NCBI GenBank assembly: GCA_037445375.1
Contig: JBBIKS010000036.1
Coordinates: 1 to 23,177 of the forward strand
Length of the DNA: 23,177 nt
Direction of reading: 5' to 3'
Source of the DNA: DYHD01 sp037445375
GTDB lineage: Bacteria; Nitrospirota; Thermodesulfovibrionia; Thermodesulfovibrionales; Dissulfurispiraceae
The notes beneath the pieces are model-generated. The model saw nothing but the letters and a program-made list of their open reading frames with translations, was not told where the DNA came from and did no database searches. The translations under genes were made by a program, and so were the position numbers. Below are positions 16,252 through 22,926 of the stretch, one piece after another; position 1 is the stretch's first letter, and every line of letters starts with the position of its first letter.

Positions 16252-16281
16252 GATTGGATGATTACCTCTTAACTCGTAATT

Positions 16282-16301
16282 CCCTGTAGCTTGCTACAGG
16301 G
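16282..16301. repeat. Perfect hairpin CCCTGTAGC-TT-GCTACAGGG
   Basis: A 9-bp perfect inverted repeat with a 2-nt centre lies between hldE and the PP-loop gene. Similar small CCCTG..CAGGG palindromes are common dispersed intergenic units. On the plus strand it is followed by TTTCC, and on the minus strand it has no T run. Confidence 0.6.
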
Positions 16302-16311
16302 TTTCCTTATA

Positions 16312-16340
16312 CCTCCCTCCCCCTTGATGGGGGAGGGAGG
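16312..16340. repeat. 12-bp GC-rich hairpin just past hldE
   Basis: CCTCCCTCCCCC (16312-16323) pairs perfectly with GGGGGAGGGAGG (16329-16340) across a 5-nt loop, beginning 4 nt after the hldE stop codon. The purine/pyrimidine arms are far more GC-rich than their surroundings. It may stabilise the hldE mRNA end or attenuate read-through into the PP-loop gene. Confidence 0.65.
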
Positions 16341-16344
16341 TTCA

Positions 16345-17334
16345 TTATGACTCAGCACCCTCAAGAGACTTATAAAGCTTATCTATTGGAGGCACAGCCG
16401 TTCCCACTTCGCCTACCACAATCCCCGCAGCATGATTGGCAATTATTGCAGCTTCATCCATAGCTGCACCAGCAGCATACGCAAGGGTGAATGCAGAGAT
16501 GACGGTATCGCCTGCCCCTGTTACATCAAAGACCTTTTTTGCCATTGTTGGGAAGTGCAGGACCGCGACATCATCGGTCTTGTAGGCTCTCTTAAAAAGT
16601 GTCATGCCTTCTTCGCCGCGGGTTATGAGTACAGAAAAACATTGTAATTTATCAATCAAAGCCCTTCCTGCCTTGATGAGGCTTTTTTCATCCTTTATCT
16701 CAATTCCTGCCCCCTGAGATGCCTCTGCTGTATTAGGAGTAATGAGACATACATCTTTATAAAGATGGAAGTGCCCTACCTTTGGGTCAACAGACACAAA
16801 TCTATCGAGGTTTTTTGAAGATGAAACGACCTCATCCATTAATGCTGATGATATTACCCCCTTTTTATAATCAGAAACTATGACGGCATCATGTACTTCA
16901 ATAGCCTTTTTTAAATAACCTAAAAGATTATCGAGACTCCTGCCCTCGATCTTTTTCTTATCTTCTTTGTCAAACCTGACTATCTGCTGATTATGTGCAA
17001 TAATACGCGTCTTAACAGAAGTCGGTCTTTTATCAGTAAATACCCCGTCAAAGCCGATATTTCGTGACTTAAGCAGTTCACATAGCATTTTTCCCGAAAA
17101 ATCATTCCCAATGACACCGGCAACAGAAGCACTGCCCCCTAATGCAATAATATTATTTGCAACATTGGCAGCCCCGCCCATAAGAAATGACTCCCTTACA
17201 ACCTCTACTACGGGCACTGGAGCCTCAGGAGATATCCTGTTGACCCTGCCGAATATGTAGCGGTCAAGTATGAGGTCGCCTATAATGAGAATCTTTTTAT
17301 TTGTAAAATGTCTGATAATTTCAGAGAAGTTCAT
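16345..17334 (-). CDS. hldE: D-glycero-beta-D-manno-heptose-7-phosphate kinase (HldE kinase domain / RfaE1)
   Basis: This PfkB-family kinase phosphorylates heptose 7-phosphate at C1 in the ADP-heptose pathway for the LPS inner core. The 329-aa protein has LIIGDLILDRYIFGRVNRISPEAPVPV (14-41, a signature of RfaE), LMGGAANVANNIIALGG, VSDYKKGV, LITPNTAEA, ITRGEEGM and the catalytic DVTGAGDT (270-277, with the anion hole). Only the kinase domain is present; the C-terminal adenylyltransferase domain of two-domain HldE is absent and must be encoded elsewhere. It follows the WaaF-GmhB gene by 33 nt, and both act in the same pathway. No strong ribosome site was seen. Confidence 0.93.
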   Translation of the reverse strand: MNFSEIIRHFTNKKILIIGDLILDRYIFGRVNRISPEAPVPVVEVVRESFLMGGAANVANNIIALGGSASVAGVIGNDFSGKMLCELLKSRNIGFDGVFTDKRPTSVKTRIIAHNQQIVRFDKEDKKKIEGRSLDNLLGYLKKAIEVHDAVIVSDYKKGVISSALMDEVVSSSKNLDRFVSVDPKVGHFHLYKDVCLITPNTAEASQGAGIEIKDEKSLIKAGRALIDKLQCFSVLITRGEEGMTLFKRAYKTDDVAVLHFPTMAKKVFDVTGAGDTVISAFTLAYAAGAAMDEAAIIANHAAGIVVGEVGTAVPPIDKLYKSLEGAES

Positions 17335-17367
17335 CGCAAAGAAAATAACCTACATAAAAAGGAAAAA

Positions 17368-18921
17368 TCAAATAGAGCTGTTATCATTCTTCAAAATATA
17401 ATTCACTGCATACGTTAAATCATTTGCAACGTAATCGGCATAAAGAGAATCCATCTGTTTGCCTGTCCTGACCAAGATCCCTTTTGCGCCCGCCGTCTTT
17501 GCCAGGAGCATGTCCGTGTCGGTATCACCAATAACAAATGAACCGCTCAGGTCAATCATATATTCTGCCCTTGCCTGATAAAGCAATCCCATCTCTGGCT
17601 TTCTGCACGAACAGTGTTCATCGGGATGATGCGGACAATAGAAGAAGTTATCAAAATGATATTTATCAATAAAGAATTTATTGACTTCCTGAACAAATGG
17701 CTCATCAATCAAACCTCTTGCAACCCCAGATTGATTGCTGATGCCGATAAGGTAAAAACCATTAGTTTTGAGTTTTTCAGCAGCTTGGATATCGGCAAAA
17801 ACTCTGAAATCTTCCCAGCTTCTAAGATAATTCACTTCTTTGCATAGAGTCCCGTCTCTATCGAAAAAAACAGCTCTATTGCAGGGCAATATTTTTTTTA
17901 CACCGTCACAGACGCCATCAGAAGTTATACTATACATGCATTTTATATAATCCAGATTGCATTTCCTTTTAAAGCAGGGACTACACTCTGCTTCACCCTT
18001 AAGGACAATGTTGCCCTTCTCTGGCGGCCCTGTTAGTTCAGGACAAGTAGAGCCGAAGATAGCTGCAACTGGAGTGCCTGCAGCATATGCAATATGCATA
18101 GGGCCTGAATCATTGGTAACAAGGGCATCGCACTCAGAGATTAAACCTATAAGCTGCCTCAATGATGTCCTGCCTGCCAGATTTATTAGTCTCGATTCTT
18201 CTTTTATCTCTCCGAGCTTATTCTGCGTCAATATCAGTATATCATGGGATATGTCTTTTTCATTTTCGCCGCCGAATATTACAACGCTTCCGTTCATATC
18301 CTTTATGAACCAATAAGAGACCTCAGAGAATCTCTCGGGCAGCCATCTTTTAGCAGAGCCAAAAGCTGCCCCCGGATTTATCCCCAAAATCGGTTTTTGT
18401 AAATTAGATAGTAATTTTCTTGCCTCAAGACGCTCATTTAGGGATTGAAAAATATAAGGCATTGAATATTCAGCCCTGATGCCGGCTTTTTTTAGAAGAT
18501 TAAGATAATAGTCGATATGGTGAGCCTTTCTGTCATCGTCTTTAAACGGGATTCGGTGTGTGAGCATAAAACCCCTTTTGTCTCTACTGTAGCCGATTCT
18601 TTCTGGGATACCTGCAAGGAAGGCTAATAAAGCTGCATCAAAGGCGTTTTGAAGCAGATATGCCTTTGAAAAACTTTTTTTGCGAAGCATATTTGAGAGA
18701 GCTATTTTCCCAGCAATAGTTTTGAATTGGTTTTCATATATTATTATCTCATCAATATTTGGGTCTTTCTCAAATAGTGGCGCCACGGATGGCCTTAAGA
18801 GCTGGCAAATCATTGAATTCTTATAGGCAGCCCTTAATGACCTGATTGCCGGCATTGTCATGACAGCGTCTCCAATCCAGTTGAGACCTCTTATGAGTAT
18901 TTTTTCAGCAGCTTCCTTCAT
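17368..18921 (-). CDS. waaF-gmhB: Fused heptosyltransferase II (WaaF) and heptose-bisphosphate phosphatase (GmhB)
   Basis: Residues 1 to about 345 are a GT9 heptosyltransferase. They contain RGLNWIGDAVMTMPAIRSLR at the N terminus, GINPGAAFGSAKRWLPERF (180-198), VIFGG and the donor-site VTNDSGPMHIAYAAGTPVAAIFGST (268-292). Residues 348-510 are a GmhB-type HAD phosphatase: FFDRDGTL (352-359), SNQSGVARG (395-403), the zinc loop CPHHPDEHCSCRKP with Cys429, His431, Cys436 and Cys438, and GDTDTD (465-470). The protein therefore combines removal of the 7-phosphate of heptose-1,7-bisphosphate with transfer of heptose from ADP-heptose to LPS. These are normally separate proteins of about 340 and 180 aa. 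No frame break occurs at the junction. The ATG lacks a clear ribosome site. Confidence 0.93.
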   Translation of the reverse strand: MKEAAEKILIRGLNWIGDAVMTMPAIRSLRAAYKNSMICQLLRPSVAPLFEKDPNIDEIIIYENQFKTIAGKIALSNMLRKKSFSKAYLLQNAFDAALLAFLAGIPERIGYSRDKRGFMLTHRIPFKDDDRKAHHIDYYLNLLKKAGIRAEYSMPYIFQSLNERLEARKLLSNLQKPILGINPGAAFGSAKRWLPERFSEVSYWFIKDMNGSVVIFGGENEKDISHDILILTQNKLGEIKEESRLINLAGRTSLRQLIGLISECDALVTNDSGPMHIAYAAGTPVAAIFGSTCPELTGPPEKGNIVLKGEAECSPCFKRKCNLDYIKCMYSITSDGVCDGVKKILPCNRAVFFDRDGTLCKEVNYLRSWEDFRVFADIQAAEKLKTNGFYLIGISNQSGVARGLIDEPFVQEVNKFFIDKYHFDNFFYCPHHPDEHCSCRKPEMGLLYQARAEYMIDLSGSFVIGDTDTDMLLAKTAGAKGILVRTGKQMDSLYADYVANDLTYAVNYILKNDNSSI

Positions 18922-19258
18922 CTATATAATTTAACATTTCACCGCTATGTTTAGTAACATTGCTGTATTTGTTCGATTATTGTCTTATAAGCTTATATTT
19001 AAAGCAAAAAATATTATCACCTGCGTAGAGCGATTCTTTCTTGTTATTCCCAGCAAAGCTAAAAACCTACTTGGTTCATGATAAGCTCTTTAAGTCAGGT
19101 TTATAACCTGAACCCATGATTTTTGCTAAACAACAATGCTTCTAATAATAGCACCTCTTTGATATTGCGTAATAAATGTTCAAGTTGCAAACTTGCACCC
19201 GCAAAGGGGGGGAGTTTTTGGGTTAAACAGACACTAAACAGTTTTTTTAAAATTTATC
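18922..19258. other. Divergent waaF/perR gap with repeat fragments
   Basis: This is non-coding AT-rich sequence with several short palindromes: CAGGTT-TAT-AACCTG (19096-19110) and CAAGTT-GCA-AACTTG (19181-19195). A GAGCGATTCTTT word near 19028 matches the end of the family A repeat. The segment from about 19170 to 19238, ending AAACAGACACTAAA, is related to 22965-23034 downstream of the flavodiiron gene (family B). No ORF is supported. Confidence 0.5.
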
Positions 19259-19311
19259 TTGACAATAATTATTTTTATATGATATTATTTATTAAATAAT
19301 AATCGTTATAA
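19259..19311 (+). promoter_or_regulatory. perR promoter with overlapping PerR/Fur-like operators
   Basis: TTGACA (19259-19264) and TATTAT (19283-19288) are spaced 18 bp apart. Overlapping the -10 is an 8-1-8 palindrome ATTATTTA-T-TAAATAAT (19284-19300). Just downstream, 19297-19311 read in reverse is TTATAACGATTATTA, matching 12 of 14 defined positions of the Bacillus PerR box TTATAATnATTATAA. Position and sequence suggest autoregulation by the gene that follows. The local AT richness raises the chance of coincidence. Confidence 0.6.
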
Positions 19312-19319
19312 TTAGAACT

Positions 19320-19721
19320 ATGAAAAAATTAAATAAAGAAATAATATTAAAGCAAACCCCGCAAAGGCTGGCGATTATCAATTTTTTAAAAGACAATAAG
19401 AACCATCCATCGGTTGAGGATGTATATAAGGCTATTTTGGTGCAATTTCCAACTATCTCATTGGCTACTGTTTATAATAATCTTGAGATGCTCAAAAATC
19501 TTGGCATGCTTAGGGAAATAACGATTGATCCGGAAAAGAAACATTTTGACCCTGATGTGACTCTGCACCATCATCTTATCTGCAATGAGTGTAAGCGAAT
19601 TGTTGATATTGATCTAAAATTTGACCTTGAATTGCCTAACGATTGCAAGCATGATTTTGAGATAATCGGCAATCATATTGAGTTTTATGGAATTTGCCGG
19701 GATTGCAGGAATAAAAAATAA
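19320..19721 (+). CDS. perR: Fur-family metalloregulator, PerR-like
   Basis: This is a predicted peroxide- or metal-sensing repressor. The 133-aa protein has the winged-helix DNA-binding half (TPQRLAIINFLK, HPSVEDVY, PTISLATVYNNLEMLKNLGML) and a C-terminal dimerisation half. The structural zinc site is CxxC twice: LICNEC (Cys88, Cys91) and GICRDC (Cys126, Cys129). The likely regulatory-metal ligands of PerR have counterparts here: His29 (NHPS), Asp77 (HFDP), His83/His85 (LHHHLIC) and Asp96 (IVDID). An Asp rather than Glu at the last site favours PerR over Fur. Operator-like palindromes sit in its own promoter, and the next five or six genes are peroxide and oxygen defence functions. The ribosome site is weak. 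Confidence 0.88.
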   Translation: MKKLNKEIILKQTPQRLAIINFLKDNKNHPSVEDVYKAILVQFPTISLATVYNNLEMLKNLGMLREITIDPEKKHFDPDVTLHHHLICNECKRIVDIDLKFDLELPNDCKHDFEIIGNHIEFYGICRDCRNKK

Positions 19722-19733
19722 AAACTGAGGCTT

Positions 19734-19829
19734 TTGCAAAAGTCATACAATTATGATGCAGCCGCAAACTTTAGTTTGTGTGTTTTCAGTGCCTTACAAA
19801 CGCAGGATACCAGAATAGGACTTTTGCAA
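19734..19829. repeat. 96-bp element with 11-bp inverted ends (family C copy 2)
   Basis: TTGCAAAAGTC (19734-19744) and GACTTTTGCAA (19819-19829) are exact inverted ends. Inside, CCGCAAACT-TT-AGTTTGTG (19762-19780) forms a stem with one G-U pair and is followed by TGTTTTC. It could serve as a weak terminator after perR. The left half is related to 7891-7940 (AAAAGTC...GCCGCAAACTT.AGTTTG). Confidence 0.6.
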
Positions 19830-19881
19830 GAGATTCCAACTAATCTTAATTTTATTATTTTAATTTAAGGAGGTAATAAAG

Positions 19882-19986
19882 ATGGCTGTTTATGCGTGCA
19901 GCAAGTGCGGCGAAACAAAGGATACCAGATGCAAGCCAAAGAAATGCCCTAAATGCGGTGAGCAAGGCACAATGGAGAAAAAGTAA
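19882..19986 (+). CDS. RCKP-type rubredoxin-like miniprotein
   Basis: This 34-aa protein, MAVYACSKCGETKDTRCKPK followed by KCPKCGEQGTMEKK, has Cys in the order CxxC-x7-C-x4-CxxC. That is a small FeCys4/zinc-ribbon-like fold with the RCKP motif found in rubredoxin-like domains of this type. A strong AAGGAGGT (19868-19875) precedes the ATG at 6-nt spacing, so it is very probably translated despite its size. It lies between perR and the peroxiredoxin, and I infer a small electron carrier for peroxide or oxygen reduction. Confidence 0.85.
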   Translation: MAVYACSKCGETKDTRCKPKKCPKCGEQGTMEKK

Positions 19987-20029
19987 CAGTAACAGACTAA
20001 ATATTGCCTGTTTATAAACTTTAAATTCT

Positions 20030-20091
20030 CATGGTGAGCCTATCGAACCATGACATAAAACAGAGATTTACGCCGCCCTTCGAGAGGCTCA
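20030..20091. repeat. Imperfect inverted repeat, REP-like
   Basis: TGAGCCTATCGAA (20035-20047) and TTCGAGAGGCTCA (20079-20091) are inverted with one mismatch over 13 bp. A second, nested pair CATGGT/ACCATG (20030-20035, 20047-20052) surrounds the left arm. The words TTCGA..GGCTCA and GAGCCT.TCGAA are typical of widely dispersed intergenic palindromes. Confidence 0.6.
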
Positions 20092-20130
20092 GGTTGACAA
20101 GAAAACAATTAAATTGCAAGGAGACAACTT

Positions 20131-20766
20131 ATGGACGAAATTTGCTGTGGATTAAGGGTTGGACAGGAAGTCCCAAATTTTAAATTAGAAACATATGAAC
20201 CATCAAAAGGCGATTTTGGTGATATCAGCCTTGAGGCGCAGAAAGAGAGCAAAAAGTGGACAATCTTATTTTTCTATCCTGCCGATTTCACTTTTGTATG
20301 CGCAACCGAGTTTGCAGCTTTAGCAGAGCAGTATGAAGATTTCAAAAACTTAGGCGCAGAGGTTATTACCCTAAGCACTGATACAAAATTTGCTCATCTT
20401 GCTTGGCAGAGGGAAGAAGGTATGCTCAAGAATGTCAAATACCCAATGGGAGCCGATCCAACAGGCAGGGTATCGAGGCTGTTCGGTGTGTATGATGAGG
20501 AGACAGGACTTGCCTTGAGAGGAACTTTTATTATTAGTCCTGATGGGAAACTCTTCAATTCGGAGGTCAATTTTTATAATATTGGCAGAAATGTTGATGA
20601 ACTGATGAGAAAGTTTAAGGCAAACCTTTATGTTTCATCGCACCCTGAGGAGGCATGTCCGGCAAAATGGAAGGAAGAAGGTGATAAAACATTAAGTCCT
20701 TCTGCCACAATGGTAGGTAAGGTTTACGAAGCATACGAGGGCGCATACGGGGGCGAAGATGTCTAA
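20131..20766 (+). CDS. 2-Cys peroxiredoxin (AhpC/Prx1 type)
   Basis: This enzyme reduces H2O2, organic hydroperoxides or peroxynitrite. The 211-aa thioredoxin-fold protein has the peroxidatic site FFYPADFTFVCATE (Cys57, with the conserved Pro/Thr pattern P-x3-T-x2-C), STDTKFAHLAW, the GTFIISPDGK strand and the resolving Cys in the C-terminal EEACPAKW (Cys176). It is therefore a typical 2-Cys enzyme of the AhpC class. Extra Cys5 and Cys6 near the N terminus are not part of the family mechanism. AAGGAG (20119-20124) precedes the ATG at 6-nt spacing. No AhpF or thioredoxin reductase is adjacent. The neighbouring rubredoxin-like proteins may supply electrons (inference). Confidence 0.95.
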   Translation: MDEICCGLRVGQEVPNFKLETYEPSKGDFGDISLEAQKESKKWTILFFYPADFTFVCATEFAALAEQYEDFKNLGAEVITLSTDTKFAHLAWQREEGMLKNVKYPMGADPTGRVSRLFGVYDEETGLALRGTFIISPDGKLFNSEVNFYNIGRNVDELMRKFKANLYVSSHPEEACPAKWKEEGDKTLSPSATMVGKVYEAYEGAYGGEDV

Positions 20767-20814
20767 GCCCTATAACAATAACAACAAAACAAGGGATACT
20801 TTTTGGGAGATTAT

Positions 20815-21294
20815 ATGAAACTTCAAATTGAAAAAATACCCGGAGGCTTCAGGATTGACAGGCTTGAGCTTAAAAACGGCAAGTGTGGTTGCACATCAAT
20901 ACTGCCTTGCTGCCATAGCTTTTCAAAGGTGAAAAAGAACGGCAACCAGTTAGTTTTTACTGCAAAGGCTGCAAATCCTAACACTAAGGATAATTTTAAA
21001 TGGGGATATAAGGTCAAAAAGGGAGATTATATCGTAGAGGTTGAGTTTGAGGATGCAAGTGATAAGATTATTTTCTCTGGGTTCTATCCCCCGTCTTTAA
21101 AGGAATGGACAGATAAAGGCTGGGAGGTAATAAGCAGCGAAAGTGAGAAAGGAGATTACAATCTTTGGAGATGTGCAGTTTGCAAATGGCTCTATAAAGA
21201 AAAAGAGCAAGGCAAGGGGTTTGAAGACCTTCCTGCGGATTGGAAATGCCCTGTTTGCAAGACAGGCAAGGATTCTTTTGAGAATTTAGGATAA
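20815..21294 (+). CDS. Unrecognised Cys-containing domain fused to a C-terminal rubredoxin
   Basis: This is a 159-aa protein. Residues 118-159 are a rubredoxin: RCAVCKWLYKEKEQGKGFED with LPADWKCPVCKTGKD, iron ligands Cys120, Cys123, Cys145 and Cys148. Residues 1-110 are not a domain I recognise. They are rich in predicted beta strands and carry CGCTSILPCCHS (Cys24, Cys26, Cys32, Cys33), a possible second metal or disulfide site. The desulfoferrodoxin/neelaredoxin His/Cys iron-site motif is absent. The frame extends upstream to a TTG at 20803, but GGGAG (20805-20809) sits 5 nt before the ATG at 20815, which I take as the start. It lies between the peroxiredoxin and the desulforedoxin pair, suggesting an electron-transfer role in oxygen defence. 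Confidence 0.85.
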   Translation: MKLQIEKIPGGFRIDRLELKNGKCGCTSILPCCHSFSKVKKNGNQLVFTAKAANPNTKDNFKWGYKVKKGDYIVEVEFEDASDKIIFSGFYPPSLKEWTDKGWEVISSESEKGDYNLWRCAVCKWLYKEKEQGKGFEDLPADWKCPVCKTGKDSFENLG

Positions 21295-21307
21295 GGAGGT
21301 GAGGAAT

Positions 21308-21442
21308 ATGGCTAAAGTGGGACAGAAATACAAATGCAGCATATGCGATAACGAAATAGTTATTACAAATTCAGGCAAGGGAACTATTATGTGCTGTGGG
21401 AAGTTTATGGATCTCATAGGAGAAGGATTTGAATGTAAATAA
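21308..21442 (+). CDS. Desulforedoxin-like miniprotein 1
   Basis: This 44-aa protein has the pattern VGQKYKCSICDNEIVITNSG then GTIMCCGKFMDLIGEGFECK. It has CxxC near residues 10-13 and adjacent CC at 29-30, as in desulforedoxin and the N-terminal domain of desulfoferrodoxin, which bind one Fe in an FeCys4 site. An extra Cys sits second from the C terminus. AAGGAGGTGAGG lies just upstream of the ATG. The TAA overlaps a frame leading to the second copy. It is probably a homodimeric one-electron carrier, as known for desulforedoxin. Confidence 0.85.
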   Translation: MAKVGQKYKCSICDNEIVITNSGKGTIMCCGKFMDLIGEGFECK

Positions 21443-21504
21443 TGAGTTTGCTGATTAACAGATATTCCAATATTTTAAAAAATAATTATAAGGAGGTTAT
21501 AAGT

Positions 21505-21639
21505 ATGACGCAAGTAGGACAGAAATATAGATGTAATATATGCGGCAATGAAGGAGTTATTACAAAGGCAGGCGGAGGCGCTTTAGTATGCTGTAATGTG
21601 CATATGACCGCTATCGGTGAAGGGTTTGAATGTAAATAA
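21505..21639 (+). CDS. Desulforedoxin-like miniprotein 2 (tandem paralogue)
   Basis: This 44-aa protein is the same length as the preceding gene and closely related: VGQKYRCNICGNEGVITKAG, then GALVCCNVHMTAIGEGFECK. The CxxC and CC iron ligands and the C-terminal GEGFECK are conserved, so a local duplication is likely. The frame is open back to 21442, but AAGGAGGT (21490-21497) sits 7 nt before the ATG at 21505, giving a protein aligned end to end with copy 1. It lies 21 nt before the flavodiiron gene and is a plausible electron donor to it. Confidence 0.88.
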   Translation: MTQVGQKYRCNICGNEGVITKAGGGALVCCNVHMTAIGEGFECK

Positions 21640-21660
21640 TTTAATCGCAGGAGGATTTGA

Positions 21661-22881
21661 ATGACAGCAGTTGAGGTTAAAAAGGACATTTATTGGGTCG
21701 GGGCAATAGACTGGTCGGTCAGGGATTTTCATGGTTATGAGACCCCAAGGGGCACCACATACAATAACTATTTAATAATGGATGACGAAATAACCCTTAT
21801 TGACACGGTAAAGGACGATTTTGCAGATGTAACAATAAAAAACATCAAAGGCATTGTTTCGCCTGAAAAAATTAAGCATATAGTCATAAATCACATAGAA
21901 AATGACCATGTGACGAGCATTGACAGAGTTATGGCATTAACCCCCAATGCAACAATTTATATCACAGAGAAAGGCAAAAAGGGGCTCGCAAGATTCTTTG
22001 ATATCTCCAAATGGAACATGAAAATAGTCAAAACAGGAGATACATTAAAAATCGGCAAAAGAACCATGCTCTTTCTGGAAACCCCAATGCTCCATTGGCC
22101 TGATTCTATGATGACTTATGTTCAGCATGACAAACTTCTTTTTAGTCAGGATGCATTTGGACAGCACTTAGCTTCTGCTGTCAGATTCGACGATGAATTC
22201 ATAACATGCGAATCTATGTATGAGCTTGATGATGCAGTGGTTGACTATTATGCCAATATCCTGATGCCTTTTGGCCAGCTTATAAAATCAAAAATAGCAG
22301 ATGTGCAGAAACTTGGCATTGAGATTGATATGATAGCCCCAGATCATGGGATTATCTGGAGGGCAAATCCAAATAAAATATTGCAGATGTATTTGGATAT
22401 GGCTAACGGCGGTGCAAAAGAGAGTGTCTCAATAATATACGATACCATGTGGCACAGCACTGAGCTTATGACAACTCCTATTATGCAAGGTATCAAAGAC
22501 GAAGGTCTTGAGTGTAAGATTATTAAACTAAGGGCTACCCCAATGAGTATTGCTGTTAAGGAATTTTGGAAATCAAGGGGCACACTTTTCGGTTCGCCGA
22601 CCATAAATAATGTTATGTTCCCAACCGTTGACCAGATCCTTTCGCACTTAGGCGGTCTTAGACCTAAAAATCGTATCGTCGGTGCCTTCGGCAGTTTTGG
22701 TTGGGGCGGCGGTGCAGTGAAAGGCGCTTATGAGGAATTCAAAAAAATGGGTCTCGAGATTTTCGAACCCGGACTGCAGATAAATTATAAGCCGTCCCTT
22801 GAGGATGAAACCAAATGCTATGACTTCGGCAGAGAGTTTGCCAAGAAAGTAAGGGAATACCATCAAAAATTCGGCTCTTAG
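21661..22881 (+). CDS. fprA: Flavodiiron protein (FprA-type oxygen/NO reductase)
   Basis: Flavodiiron proteins reduce O2 to water and/or NO to N2O in the cytoplasm of anaerobes. The 406-aa protein has an N-terminal metallo-beta-lactamase-like diiron domain with all expected ligands: NHIENDH (His78, Glu80, Asp82, His83), MLHWPDSM (His145), SQDAFGQH (Asp164) and APDHG (His229). The C-terminal flavodoxin domain (about 255-400) begins VSIIYDTMWHSTELM and contains GSPTINN and GAFGSFGWGGGAVK for FMN binding. There is no C-terminal rubredoxin or NADH oxidoreductase extension (class A), so a separate donor is needed; the adjacent desulforedoxin-like proteins are candidates. AGGAGG lies 6-7 nt before the ATG. 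Confidence 0.96.
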   Translation: MTAVEVKKDIYWVGAIDWSVRDFHGYETPRGTTYNNYLIMDDEITLIDTVKDDFADVTIKNIKGIVSPEKIKHIVINHIENDHVTSIDRVMALTPNATIYITEKGKKGLARFFDISKWNMKIVKTGDTLKIGKRTMLFLETPMLHWPDSMMTYVQHDKLLFSQDAFGQHLASAVRFDDEFITCESMYELDDAVVDYYANILMPFGQLIKSKIADVQKLGIEIDMIAPDHGIIWRANPNKILQMYLDMANGGAKESVSIIYDTMWHSTELMTTPIMQGIKDEGLECKIIKLRATPMSIAVKEFWKSRGTLFGSPTINNVMFPTVDQILSHLGGLRPKNRIVGAFGSFGWGGGAVKGAYEEFKKMGLEIFEPGLQINYKPSLEDETKCYDFGREFAKKVREYHQKFGS

Positions 22882-22926
22882 TGCCCGTTTACCCGAATAA
22901 TGCGATTTAGCACAGGATATTCAGCG

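Noticed and set aside
20803..20814. TTG start for the rubredoxin fusion
   Set aside because: The ATG at 20815 has GGGAG at 5-nt spacing, and the TTG would sit on that same ribosome site.
20815..21294. Reading this gene as desulfoferrodoxin (superoxide reductase)
   Set aside because: The His-rich/Cys iron site of superoxide reductase is absent, and the C-terminal domain is a rubredoxin.
21477..21491. PerR-box-like AT-rich word before desulforedoxin-like gene 2
   Set aside because: The match is 11 of 14 in a run of A/T and it overlaps the ribosome site; this is expected by chance in such sequence.
21442..21504. 21-residue N-terminal extension of desulforedoxin-like protein 2
   Set aside because: The strong AAGGAGGT before 21505 and the end-to-end match to copy 1 mark the shorter start.
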